This document shows, in pieces, positions 10,455 to 19,168 of a DNA stretch of 64,000 nt (its first letter is position 1; each line of letters starts with the position of its first letter). The notes under the pieces are model-generated. The model worked only from the letters and a program-made list of their open reading frames with translations. It did no database searches and had not been told where the DNA came from. Source of the stretch: JACVRW01 sp963746825 (GTDB lineage Bacteria > Actinomycetota > Thermoleophilia > Solirubrobacterales > Thermoleophilaceae); assembly GCA_963746825.1 (NCBI GenBank), contig CAVVCU010000003.1:1-64000 (forward strand), read 5' to 3'. The translations under genes and the position numbers were made by a program.

Positions 10455-11870
10455 GGGCGGATCCCGAGCACGACCTCGCGGCTGAGTGGGCTGATCGCGT
10501 AGATGCAGCCCCGCGTACAACGCCACCCCGAGCGGCAGCGAGCACCGCCAGAGATGCGTCGCTCAGCAGCCAGAGGACGGCTCCCATGACGGCCGCGGAC
10601 ACGAGCGCTGCCGGAAGGGTGCGCGCGCGGCGGGAAGAAGTGAAAGTGGCGCTTCATGAGGTAGTAGGACCCCGTCGAGGATCAGCAGCTCGGAGACGAC
10701 CGTCACGATGGCGGCCGCCACTATGCCGTAGCGCGGGACGAGCAGGAAGTTGAGCCCCACGTTGAAGCTCAGCCCCGCCACGTTGAGCCAGAGCGCGCTC
10801 GCCTGCCGCGCCTTGGCGATCAGCGCGAAACCGAACACGCCGTTCACCCACGAGAGCGCGCCCGCCGCCAGCAGGATCCGCAGCGGCGTCGCGGCGTCCT
10901 CGAAGTCAGAGCCGCCGGCCAGGTCGATCAGGTGAGGGGCAACCACCAAGCCCCCCGCCACGAGCGGCGCCCCGAGGATCACGAACAGGTCGGTGGAGCT
11001 CTGGATCAGCCTCAGCGCGCGCGGGTCGTCGCGTGCCACCGCCTCCGAGAGCAGCGGAAACACCGTGGTGAGGAAGATCGTGCCGAGCGCGAGGGTGAAC
11101 TCGAGGATGCGGTAGGCGAGCGTGTAATAGCCGACCTCGCTCAGCGGTTCGTACAGCGAGATGATGACCGTGTCGGCTCGGAAGTAGATCTCGTTGATCG
11201 CCAGCGCCAAGCCGAGCGGTACGCTTGCCACGAGCAGCGGGCGCCACACCGCCGGCTCGGCGCGAAACCCCACCCGGGCGACCCGGCGGGTGAGCGGCCA
11301 GGTGACCAGAAGCGTGGCGAGCGCACCCCCGGCAGCGGCCGCCATGACGGCGTAGAAGCCGAGGTCCAGCGCGGCCACGAGCACAACCAGCCCCAGCCCG
11401 AACGCCCGTCCGACAACGTCGCCGACCACCGCCCGGGCCATGCGCAGGCGCGACTGCAGGACGGTCACGAACGAGCTGGTGAGCATCCCGAACAGCAGCG
11501 GCCCGCCGGCCAGCACGATCGCCACTCGCACCTCGGGCTCGTACGGCAGCAGCAGGCTGAGGAGCCCGCCGGCCGCGATCATGACGATCGAGAGCAGCAG
11601 ACGCAGTGTCAGCGCGTTACCGACCAGCTCCTCGGTGCGCGCCGGTTCCTTGCTGATCTCGCGCACCACGGTCGCGAAGAGCCCCGCGTCGGCCAGAACC
11701 GCAAACAGCTGCATATACATCAGCGCCAGCGTGAACCGGCCGTAGTCCTCGGGACCGAGATAGCGGGTGAGCACTGCCAGCGAGGCTGCGCCGAGTGCGA
11801 GCACGGCTCCTTTGCCAGCCACCTGCACGGCGGTGTTGGAGGCGATTCGCCGTCGGATGGAGGGCGTCAC
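10451..11870 (-). CDS. Polysaccharide flippase of the MOP/Wzx type (C-terminal frameshift)
   Basis: An open frame from the GTG at 11870 covers about 400 residues with 11-12 predicted helices and the polysaccharide-biosynthesis signature VLTRYLGPEDYGRFTLALMY near residues 33-52. Such proteins move undecaprenyl-linked oligosaccharides across the membrane. The frame fails near 10680: the open frame ends in basic sequence at 10563, while the neighbouring frames continue with MKRHFHFFPP, AVMGAVLWLLSDASLAVLAA and YAISPLSREVVLGIRP and stop at 10451. I therefore place the true end at 10451, giving the usual length of about 470 residues. It overlaps the methyltransferase downstream, and is divergent from the methyltransferase gene at 11954. 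Confidence 0.8.
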
Positions 11871-11953
11871 CTGACCTAGTTTCCCCGTCGCTCCGGCGCG
11901 TCGCGCCGCCGCCGGCTCGCCGGGTCGACCGCGTCGGGCATGATCTCCGTCCT

Positions 11954-12646
11954 ATGAGCGCACTCGAGCACCCAGGGCGCAGCCGACTGGCCGCCCGCCG
12001 GGTCAAGCAGGCGTTGGACGAAGGACGCCGCCGGGTCGCGCTTCTCGGAGTGGCCCGCTCGGCGGCCGACGCGAGCTCCGACCTGGAGGCGCGCTTCATG
12101 GCACGATGCCGTGAGCTGCCCTCTCCCCGCGTGCTCGAGCTGGGGGCCAAGCGGTCGGTGCCCGGCCGCTCGACGATGCACCGGGACTGGGTGCCCCATG
12201 CCGCCGAGTTCCTCGGCACCGACATCGAGGAGGGGGCCGACGTCGACATCGTGGCCGACGCCCACCGGCTGAGCGACGTCGTGGGCGAAGAGTGCTTCGA
12301 CGTGATCCTCTCTTGCTCGACGTTCGAGCACCTCAAGTACCCGACCCTCGCCGCGCACGAAGTGATGAAGGCCCTGAAGATCGGCGGGCTGCTCTACGTA
12401 CAGACCCATCAGTCGTTCCCGCTCCACGGCTACCCCTTCGACTACTTCCGCTTCTCGCGCGAGGCGCTGGAGAGCCTGTTCGGAGCGAGTATGGGCATCG
12501 AGGTGGTGGCGGCGAACAACGACTTCCCGGCGCGGATCTACTCCCGGCGCGTTGCCCAGTCGCATCATCTTCCCGCCTACCTGAACACGACGCTCTGGGC
12601 GGAAAAGCGCGCGCCCACGCCGGCCGAGTACCGCTACGAGCTGTGA
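11954..12646 (+). CDS. SAM-dependent methyltransferase
   Basis: The 230-residue product has a modified motif I (RVLELGAKRSVPGRS), FLGTDIEEGADVDIVADAH with the acidic residue expected to bind SAM ribose, and FDVILSCSTFEHLKYP (motif IV). VMKALKIGGLLYVQTHQSFP and HGYPFDYFRFSREALESLF follow. The HGYP-x-DYFRFS string recurs in methyltransferases linked to glycosyltransferase loci and probably forms part of the acceptor site. The gene is intact although its neighbours are broken. The ATG at 11954 gives the right N-terminus; the open frame extends further upstream but only over the opposite flippase gene. It probably methylates a sugar or a polymer end; the exact substrate is unknown. Confidence 0.8.
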   Translation: MSALEHPGRSRLAARRVKQALDEGRRRVALLGVARSAADASSDLEARFMARCRELPSPRVLELGAKRSVPGRSTMHRDWVPHAAEFLGTDIEEGADVDIVADAHRLSDVVGEECFDVILSCSTFEHLKYPTLAAHEVMKALKIGGLLYVQTHQSFPLHGYPFDYFRFSREALESLFGASMGIEVVAANNDFPARIYSRRVAQSHHLPAYLNTTLWAEKRAPTPAEYRYEL

Positions 12647-12679
12647 CCCAACCGGGCCGTCACCAAGGCCCGTGGTCGT

Positions 12680-14257
12680 TTGCTGAACGAGAGTCTCCCT
12701 TCGGCTCGTCCCCTGCGCCCGCCTAGGGTCTGGGTCCTGAAGCCGCTTGCCTCCAAGCCCCGCGGACTGGTCTACGCGGCCCTGTTCCTGGCCGGCGCGC
12801 TGCTGTCCGCGAGCACGATCTGGTGGGGGATCAACCCGCACGACGAGGGCCTGATGCTGCAGGCGGGCGCCCGCATCTCTGAGGGGCAGCTTCCGTATCG
12901 CGACTTCTACGCCAACTACGGACCGGGCCAGTATTTCCTCGTCGGCGGCCTCGACGTCCTGTTCGGGCCGTCGCTGCTGACCTGGCGGGTGCTTCGGGTG
13001 GCGCTCGACGCAGCCGTGGCCGTCTGGCCTACGCCCTCGCCCGACGCGACGCGCCCGAGCCACTCGCGCTCGGCAGCATGGATCGCCGTGGCGGCGGCGA
13101 TGGCCTTCCCGAGCATCCCGCATCCCAACCCGACCGCCCTGGCGCTTGGTTTCGCAGCGCTGCTGCTCGCTCAGCGTTCACCACTCGGCGCGGGGGCGCT
13201 GGCCGGCATAGCCGTTGCCTTCAGGCTCGACGTGGGTTTGGCCGCTCTGGCTGGCGCGGCGTCGACCGTGTGGTCGGTCGGCGGGCGCCGCGCCGCGGTG
13301 CGGGTGGCGCTGGCCGGCGTGCTCACGGCGGTGGCGTTGCACGCGCCGTTCCTGATCGCTGCCGCCGGGGACTTCTGGGAGCAGACGCTGGGATTCGCGC
13401 TTCACGAGCAGCGATCTGCAGCGCCTCCCGCTCCCCGGTCGCTGGGAGGGCGGCTTCGAGCCGAACAAGATCCTGCAGCACTACTTCGCCCTACGTGCTG
13501 CTCGCCGGCACGGCGCTCTGGGTCGCTCGTCGCCCTGAGCGGCCGCGCGCCGCTGCGGCTCTGGGCTCCGGCACCGCTCGCCGCTGCCGGGGTGGTCTAT
13601 TTCCTGGCGCGCGCCGACGTGTATCCATCTGGTGCCGCTGGCGGCCGTGCTGCCGGTCCTCCTCGCTACCGCCGCCGCCCGCGAGCGCGAGAAAGGCGTG
13701 CGCGCTGGACGGCGCTCCCGCTCATCGCCGTGCTGATCCTGGTGGCCCTGCACGGCGTCGACCGCAAGCGCATCCAGGCTGTTCGACCCGCCGCCGCTCG
13801 CGCCGATCAACGTAGACGCGGCCGACGGCATCCAGGCGCCAGGCCGGCGAGGCCCGCGCCCTGAGCGCGCTGCTCGGCCTACGTGCGAGCACCGCATGCC
13901 CGCCAGGGGAGGCCCATCTTCGTGGCCAACCCCCGCCACGACCTCGTCAAGGTGGGCAACCCGCTGGTCTACGTGCTTGACCGACCGCCCGAACCCCACC
14001 CGCTATGACGTCATGCAGCCCGGCGTCGTGACCACCGCGGCGGTCCAGCGCGAGATGGTGCGCGACCTCGAGCGCGCACGCCCGCAGCTCGTGGTCCGCT
14101 GGCTCAGCCCGGTGGCCGACCAGGCCGAGGACAACGGCGCCGGCCGCTCGAGCGGCGTGCGCATACTCGATCGCTATCTCGCCGATCGCTATACCGAGGT
14201 GCGCCGGTTCGGCGACTACGCGGTGCTGCGCCGGTCGCCGCTCAGACCGGTACGTAG
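12680..14257 (+). pseudogene. GT39/ArnT-like membrane glycosyltransferase, frameshifted
   Basis: After a TTG start, the first 120 residues contain a helix (LVYAALFLAGALLSASTIWW) and the loop NPHDEGLMLQAGARISEGQL followed by PYRDFYANYGPGQYFLVGGL. The conserved acidic pair (DE) and downstream YGPGQ are typical of GT39-superfamily enzymes that use polyprenyl-phosphate sugars. Several helices follow in more than one frame (AAWIAVAAAMAFPS, VALHAPFLIAAAGDFWEQ, LPLIAVLILVALHGVD). A soluble C-terminal segment (RYDVMQPGVVTTAAVQREMV, ILDRYLADRYTEVRRFGDYA) reads in another frame. The end is taken as the TAG at 14255-14257, just past the convergent flippase stop. It is likely intact in the organism. Confidence 0.6.
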
Positions 14258-15591
14258 TCCTCGGCGCGCTCCGTGGCGCGAACGCTACGCAGCGCCACGG
14301 TCAGCATCGACGCGGCGCAGACCACCTGGAGGCAGAAGAGGGCGATCGCCACGCCGGTCAGGTTCGCGCCCACCGCCGCCAGCACCACCACCTCGGCTAG
14401 GGCCACGGCGGCGAGGATCCAGATGAAGCCCGCGCGGCCGAGCGCCAGCAGGTACTGGGCGCAGAGATAGGCGCAGGCGAGCAGCGTCATGGCGAGGCCC
14501 AGCCACGGCAGCGCGTCGGAGGCCGCGGTCAGGTCCTCGCCGAAGACCGCGGACAGCAGCTGCCGGCCGACCGTCGGCGTAGATGAGCACCATCGGGACG
14601 GCCGCCGCGGCGATCAGCCCCAGCGTGCGCAGCAGGATCGGCCTGGCGTCGACACCAAGCCTGGCTCTGCGCGCGGCTTCGGGCAGCAGGTACATGCCGA
14701 GTCCGATCGCCACCCAGATGATCGCCTTCGCGGCCACGGCGGCAACGGCATACGCGCCGGCGTCGTCGCTCGAGGCCACGTGCTTGACCACGATGATGTG
14801 CACTTCCTGCAGCGCGAAGAGCAGCGTGAGCCCGGCCACCGGCGCCCACGAGCCGGCGAGCAGGTCACGTAGCCGTCCCACATCGTCGGCCTCGGCGTCC
14901 GGCAGCTGCCGGCCGAGCGGCGCGCAGCAGCACGAGCGCAACGGCGGCGATGGAGAGCGCGCTCGCGAGAAACGCCCCCGTCACGTCCAAGCCGGCCGCC
15001 ACGAGCAGGACGGCGAACACGAGCCGTGCGACGGCCTCCCCGACGAGGCTGAAGGCCAGCATCCGGTAGCGCTGGAAGCCCTGCAGCGCCCCACGCTCGA
15101 CGCAGACGAGCATCCAGAGCATCGCCGTCACGGGCACCGCCGCCGCGGCCCACAGCTCGTCGACGTTGATGACCGCCGCCCAGGAGCGAGCGCAGGGGAA
15201 CGGCGGCCAGGGCCACGACGACCGTGGCGAACGACCAGACGCAGCAGCCAGCGCCTGATGCCCGCTGCCCGCCATCGGATCGCCGTCGGCGAGCGCGTGG
15301 CTGACCTCGCGCGCCGTGGCGATCTGGAGCGCCGACCCCGGGACCATGAGGATGATGAAGGCCGAGATCAGCGCGGCGAGCGAGCCGTAGTCGGAGGCTC
15401 CGAGGACGCGCGCGAAGACGACCGTGAACACCAGCGCCACCACGTTGCACCGCGATCACCGCAGCTCCGAGCCCGGCCGCGCGGCCGGTGTCCGAGCTCG
15501 CGAGGCCCGCAACCAGCGCCGCCCGATCGGTCCCCCGCAGGCGCTGAACTATGCCCTTGCACCGCGCCAGCGTACCCCGGGGCGGGCGCAA
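14242..15591 (-). pseudogene. Second polysaccharide flippase (Wzx-like), frameshifted
   Basis: Three overlapping minus-strand frames together encode a flippase of about 450 residues. The N-terminal helix pair contains VFARVLGASDYGSLAALISA, the same GA-x-DYG signature as the flippase at 10.5-11.9 kb. The middle part reads MLVCVERGALQGFQRYRMLA and LVFAVLLVAAGLDVTGAFLA, then LTLLFALQEVHIIVVKHVAS, and the C-terminal helices end in ACAYLCAQYLLALGRAGFIW and VVCAASMLTVALRS. Frame changes occur near 15440, 15250, 14930 and 14590. The start is uncertain: a TTG at 15591 is in frame with the first conserved residues. Two flippases in one locus suggest that two different lipid-linked glycans are exported. 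Confidence 0.64.
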
Positions 15592-15602
15592 AGGCGGACG
15601 GA

Positions 15603-16523
15603 TTACGGCTGGTCGGCTACGGCCGGCGCACGCCGGACACCGTGAAGGGCAGCACCGGCGTCGGCCCCGCGGGCGTTGAACTGCGAGTTCACCACCAGCA
15701 GCCGCCGCCCCGACACCGCCACCGTGGTGGGAAAGCGAAAGCGAGGGCTCGTGATCTGGTCCTCGAGCGAGGCGCGCAGCCAGTTCTCCGACAGCTTCAG
15801 CGCCGTCACGCGGCTGGCCGAGTTGACCGCGTAGAGCGTGCGCCCGTCGCGGGCCAGGCCGTCGGCACCAGGGATCTCCGCTCCACCCAGGTTCACCCGC
15901 CGCACGCGCTCCGTGCGCAGGTCCACCCGCGCGAGGACACCCGTACCGGTGCTGGCCACGAGCAGGTACCGGCGTCCGGCGGCCACCACGCCGTTGATGT
16001 AGTTGCCGGTGGGCGAATCGGCCAGCGACATGAAGGGGCGAATGTGCGTCTTGTCGTTGCTGCTGCGCCGCAGCGAGCGGGCCGGCAGGCGAAAGAGCAG
16101 GCCGCGGGTGGAGTCCGTCACGTACGCATCGCCGTTGGGTGCGAGCGCGACGTCGTTGGCCAGGCCGCCCGATCCGGTCGAGAAGCGCCGGAGCAGCCGG
16201 CCGTCGGGCAGGCGGTAGACGAACACCGTGTTGGTCACCCCGCCGGCCACGATCAGCCGGTCGCGCGTGGCCTTCAGCCCGACCGCGTTGGTGCGCCCCC
16301 TCGCGCCCGGCGCGAGGAACACCCGGGTGCGCTCACGGCCGAGGGTCCCGCGGAACACGGTGCCGTCGGTGGTGGAGCTGACGAAGAACTGATCGGTGCC
16401 CGGCCGGGTGGCCACCCCCTCGGGGAACACCGTGTCGCCGGGAAGCAGGTACTCGGCGGGCGCCGTCGCGGCGGCCGGAGCGGCGATCAGAAGGGCGGCG
16501 AGCGCGATGACTAACAACCTCAC
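15603..16523 (-). CDS. Secreted NHL/SMP-30-like beta-propeller protein
   Basis: The 306-residue product begins with a clear signal peptide (VIALAALLIAAPAAATAPAE). Propeller blades follow: VFPEGVATRPGTDQFFVSST, GLKATRDRLIVAGGVTNTVF, GLANDVALAPNGDAYVTDST, NYINGVVAAGRRYLLVASTG, and PGADGLARDGRTLYAVNSAS. The repeating 'G-x-A-x-x-x-x-G-x-x-x-V-x-x' pattern is that of six-bladed SMP-30/NHL propellers, many of them lactonase-like or binding proteins. The GTG at 16521-16523 is chosen because it starts the signal peptide and has a TAGGGT box seven bases upstream. The last residues look frameshifted: one base less near 15650 would give PTPVLPFTVSGVRRP and a stop at 15617. Function is not known. Confidence 0.72.
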   Translation of the reverse strand: MRLLVIALAALLIAAPAAATAPAEYLLPGDTVFPEGVATRPGTDQFFVSSTTDGTVFRGTLGRERTRVFLAPGARGRTNAVGLKATRDRLIVAGGVTNTVFVYRLPDGRLLRRFSTGSGGLANDVALAPNGDAYVTDSTRGLLFRLPARSLRRSSNDKTHIRPFMSLADSPTGNYINGVVAAGRRYLLVASTGTGVLARVDLRTERVRRVNLGGAEIPGADGLARDGRTLYAVNSASRVTALKLSENWLRASLEDQITSPRFRFPTTVAVSGRRLLVVNSQFNARGADAGAALHGVRRAPAVADQP

Positions 16524-16530
16524 CGCGCGA

Positions 16531-16536
16531 ACCCTA
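16531..16536 (-). promoter_or_regulatory. -10 box (TAGGGT) for a leaderless beta-propeller transcript
   Basis: On the minus strand TAGGGT lies exactly seven bases before the GTG at 16523, with no Shine-Dalgarno sequence between. This fits a leaderless actinobacterial promoter. The same spacing is seen before several other genes here. Confidence 0.42.
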
Positions 16537-16553
16537 GATATCCTCGCCCCGGG

Positions 16554-17669
16554 ATGGATGAACGAGCGCTCACCGAGCGCCTGCTCACCTACGACACGTC
16601 CAGCCTCGAGGGAATGCAGAGTGCCGCCGGCTTCGTCAAGGGCTGGCTCGAGGCACGTGACGTGGAGGTGAAGGGCGGCGTGCACAACGGGCGGCCCCTG
16701 CTGGCCGCGACCGTCGGGCCCGCCGGCGGGACGCCCACGATCGTCCTCCACGGTCACCTCGACGTGGTCCCGGGACGCCCCGAGCAGTTCGCACCCCGGA
16801 TCGAGGGCGACCGGCTCTACGGCCGCGGCGCCTACGACATGAAGGGCGGGCTGGCGTCGATGATGTGCGCGCTGCACGACCTGGCCGGGCAGGATCGCGT
16901 GCGCGTGCATTTCGTCTGCGTGTCCGACGAGGAGTCCGAGGACCTCGAGCAGCGCGGCTCGGACTACCTGGTCGAGCAGGGCTACATCGGCGACTTCGCG
17001 ATCACCGGGGAGCCGACCAACATGCACATCGGCATTCAGGCCAAGGGCGTTCTGGCCATGCGCATCGAGGTCACGGGCAAGGCCGCCCACGGCTCGACGC
17101 CGTGGGTCGGCGACAACGCGGTGCTCAAGGCCTTCGACATCTTTCGCCAGATCGAGACCCTGCCCTTCGCGCGCGAGTCGTCGGACATGTTCGACCGGCC
17201 CTCGGTCAACCTGAGCCGGATCCTGGGCGGGGACGCGCTCAACAAGGTCCCCGACCTCTGCGTGATCGACGTGGACGTGCGCTACCTGCCCGGCCAGGAG
17301 CCGGAGAAGATCAGGGCCGCGGTCGACGCGCTGCCCGACGCCGGTGTGGTCAAGGTCTTCCACCGCCAGCCGGCCATCGTCGAGCGCGAGGATCCGTTCG
17401 TGCAGGCGCTGGGGAAGGCCATATCGCGCATCGCGCCTCCTCCCGGTGAGCAGATCTCCGTGGGGCGCGACGGCGCCTCGGACGCCATCTCCTTCATCGA
17501 GGCGGGCGTGCCCGCGGTGGAATGCGGTCCGGTGGGTGACGGTCACCACGGGCCCGAGGAGTGGGTTTCGATCCGATCCCTTCAGGATTATCGGAGGGCG
17601 CTCGTCGAGTTCGTCGAACTGCTTCCTGGGCAGATGGGCCAGGACGAGCGGCCCCTGCGCATCGCCTGA
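16554..17669 (+). CDS. M20-family metallopeptidase (ArgE/DapE-like)
   Basis: The 371-residue protein has the M20 dinuclear-zinc layout: HGHLDVV (H68, D70), GRGAYDMKGG with the bridging aspartate D95, catalytic and zinc-binding glutamates in VSDEESED (about 126-127), ITGEPTN, and a late histidine ligand in GPVGDGHHGPEEWV. The dimerisation domain lies between about residues 180 and 290. Family members hydrolyse N-acyl amino acids or dipeptides (ArgE, DapE, carboxypeptidase G2). ArgE, DapE and aminoacylase roles cannot be separated by eye, and no arginine or lysine pathway gene is adjacent. The start is 30 bases from the divergent beta-propeller gene. The stop overlaps the LCP start (TGATG), so the two are probably co-translated. 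Confidence 0.85.
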   Translation: MDERALTERLLTYDTSSLEGMQSAAGFVKGWLEARDVEVKGGVHNGRPLLAATVGPAGGTPTIVLHGHLDVVPGRPEQFAPRIEGDRLYGRGAYDMKGGLASMMCALHDLAGQDRVRVHFVCVSDEESEDLEQRGSDYLVEQGYIGDFAITGEPTNMHIGIQAKGVLAMRIEVTGKAAHGSTPWVGDNAVLKAFDIFRQIETLPFARESSDMFDRPSVNLSRILGGDALNKVPDLCVIDVDVRYLPGQEPEKIRAAVDALPDAGVVKVFHRQPAIVEREDPFVQALGKAISRIAPPPGEQISVGRDGASDAISFIEAGVPAVECGPVGDGHHGPEEWVSIRSLQDYRRALVEFVELLPGQMGQDERPLRIA

Positions 17670-19144
17670 TGTTCGAAGACATCCCACGCCCCGGACTCTG
17701 GAAGCGCCTCCTACTGGGCGCGCTGCTGTGCATCTTCGCCGCGGCGGGCGCCACCACGGTCGCCGCCTTCCACGAGGTGGACAAGGTGGTGGAGGCGCTC
17801 GAGCTGGGCCCCGAGCTCGAGTTGCGCAAGGGCGCCCTGTCGGAGACCGACGCCGGCGAGCCGCAGACGCTGCTGATCCTGGGCTCCGACCGCCGGCCCA
17901 AGGACAACGTCGAGGGCGCGCTCAACGACGCGCGCTCGGACACGATCATGCTCGTGCGCCTCGATCCGGACAAGGAGGCCACGGCGATCATGTCGCTGCC
18001 GCGCGACCTCAAGGTCGACATCCCCGGCGTCGGCACGGACAAGATCAACGCGGCCTACTCCTACGGCGGCCCGCAGAAGACGCTCGACACCGTCAAGCGG
18101 CTCACGGGCCTGCGCATCAACCACATGGTCAACGTGACCTTCAAGGGCTTCTGGCGCGCGGTCAACGCGATCGGCTGCGTGTACGCCGACATCGACCACG
18201 ACTACTACAACGACAGCGCCGAGTTCCAGTACATCAACATCGATCCCGGCTACCAGCGGCTGTGCTCCAGCAAGGCGCTGCAGTACGTGCGCTATCGCCA
18301 CACCGACACCGACCTCGTGCGCTCGGCCCGCCAGCAGGACTTCCTGCGCCAGGCCAAGCAGCAGATCACCACCAGCAAGCTGATCGACGAGTCGGGACGG
18401 CTGATGAAGATCTTCGGCCGCAACACCTCGACCGATCCCAACCTGCGCTCGCGCTCCGAGGTGCTGCGGCTGCTCAAGCTGGCCATCTTCTCGGCCCGCC
18501 AGCCCATCCAGGAGATCCACTTCGAGGGCACCATCGGCCCCAGCTACGTGGAGGCCAGCGACGCACAGGTCAAGCAGCTCGTCCAGCAGTTCCTCGCCGT
18601 GGAGGACACCGAGGGCCCGCGCGGTGAGGCCGAGGAAAAGCCGGCCGGACGGCGACCCAAGCGCAAGCGCCGCCGCGGTGCGCCGGACGCCGCGAGCCTG
18701 GGGCTCTACGACGCGGCGGGCCTGGGCGAGGAGCAGGCGCTGCAGACGGTGGCGGCCGGCGCCGGGGGATCGCTGCCCGTGCTCTACCCCTCGCTGCTGC
18801 TGAACTCGTCGGAGTTCGTGCCGCCGCCCCGGGTGTACAAGATCCGGGGGCCCGACGGCAAGAAGTACGGCGCCTACCGGATGGTGATGCGCAAGTACAA
18901 CGCCGACGGCGAGTACTACGGATTCCAGGGCACCACCTGGAAGGACCCGCCGATCCTCGACGCCCCCACGGAGACCCGCAAGCTGGCCGGCCGCGAGTAC
19001 GAGCTCCACTTCGCGGGCGACCGCCTGCGCCTGGTCGCCTGGCGCACTTCGAGGGCCACATACTGGATCTCGAACACGCTGCTCCAGACGCTGACCGAGA
19101 AGCAGATGCTGGCCATCGCCCGGTCAGCTCGGCGCTGTTGCTGA
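17669..19144 (+). CDS. LytR-CpsA-Psr (LCP) family cell-wall polymer ligase
   Basis: The 491-residue product has a cytoplasmic N-terminus, a membrane anchor (LLLGALLCIFAAAGATTVAA, about 15-34) and an extracytoplasmic LCP domain (about 65-300). LCP signatures include TLLILGSDRRP, ARSDTIMLVRLDPDKEA, ATAIMSLPRDLKVDIPGVGT, DKINAAYSYGGP and LCSSKALQYVRYRHTDTDLV with RQQDFL. LCP enzymes transfer undecaprenyl-linked anionic or arabinan-type polymers to peptidoglycan, using conserved Arg/Asp residues that bind the pyrophosphate. A basic linker (about 325-345) leads to a C-terminal domain of about 130 residues that I do not recognise. The adjacent ugd and nucleotidyltransferase genes support a role in attaching a surface polymer. 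The last six residues look arbitrary, so a small frame error at the end is possible. Confidence 0.88.
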   Translation: MFEDIPRPGLWKRLLLGALLCIFAAAGATTVAAFHEVDKVVEALELGPELELRKGALSETDAGEPQTLLILGSDRRPKDNVEGALNDARSDTIMLVRLDPDKEATAIMSLPRDLKVDIPGVGTDKINAAYSYGGPQKTLDTVKRLTGLRINHMVNVTFKGFWRAVNAIGCVYADIDHDYYNDSAEFQYINIDPGYQRLCSSKALQYVRYRHTDTDLVRSARQQDFLRQAKQQITTSKLIDESGRLMKIFGRNTSTDPNLRSRSEVLRLLKLAIFSARQPIQEIHFEGTIGPSYVEASDAQVKQLVQQFLAVEDTEGPRGEAEEKPAGRRPKRKRRRGAPDAASLGLYDAAGLGEEQALQTVAAGAGGSLPVLYPSLLLNSSEFVPPPRVYKIRGPDGKKYGAYRMVMRKYNADGEYYGFQGTTWKDPPILDAPTETRKLAGREYELHFAGDRLRLVAWRTSRATYWISNTLLQTLTEKQMLAIARSARRCC

Positions 19145-19168
19145 GTCCTCGAATACCCTCATCGCCCG

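Noticed and set aside
15603..17687. A 694-codon open frame on the minus strand
   Set aside because: Its first 390 residues lie antisense to the M20 peptidase, are rich in His/Arg/Leu/Val, and have no recognisable motif. Only the part after 16523 starts with a signal peptide and continues as a beta-propeller.
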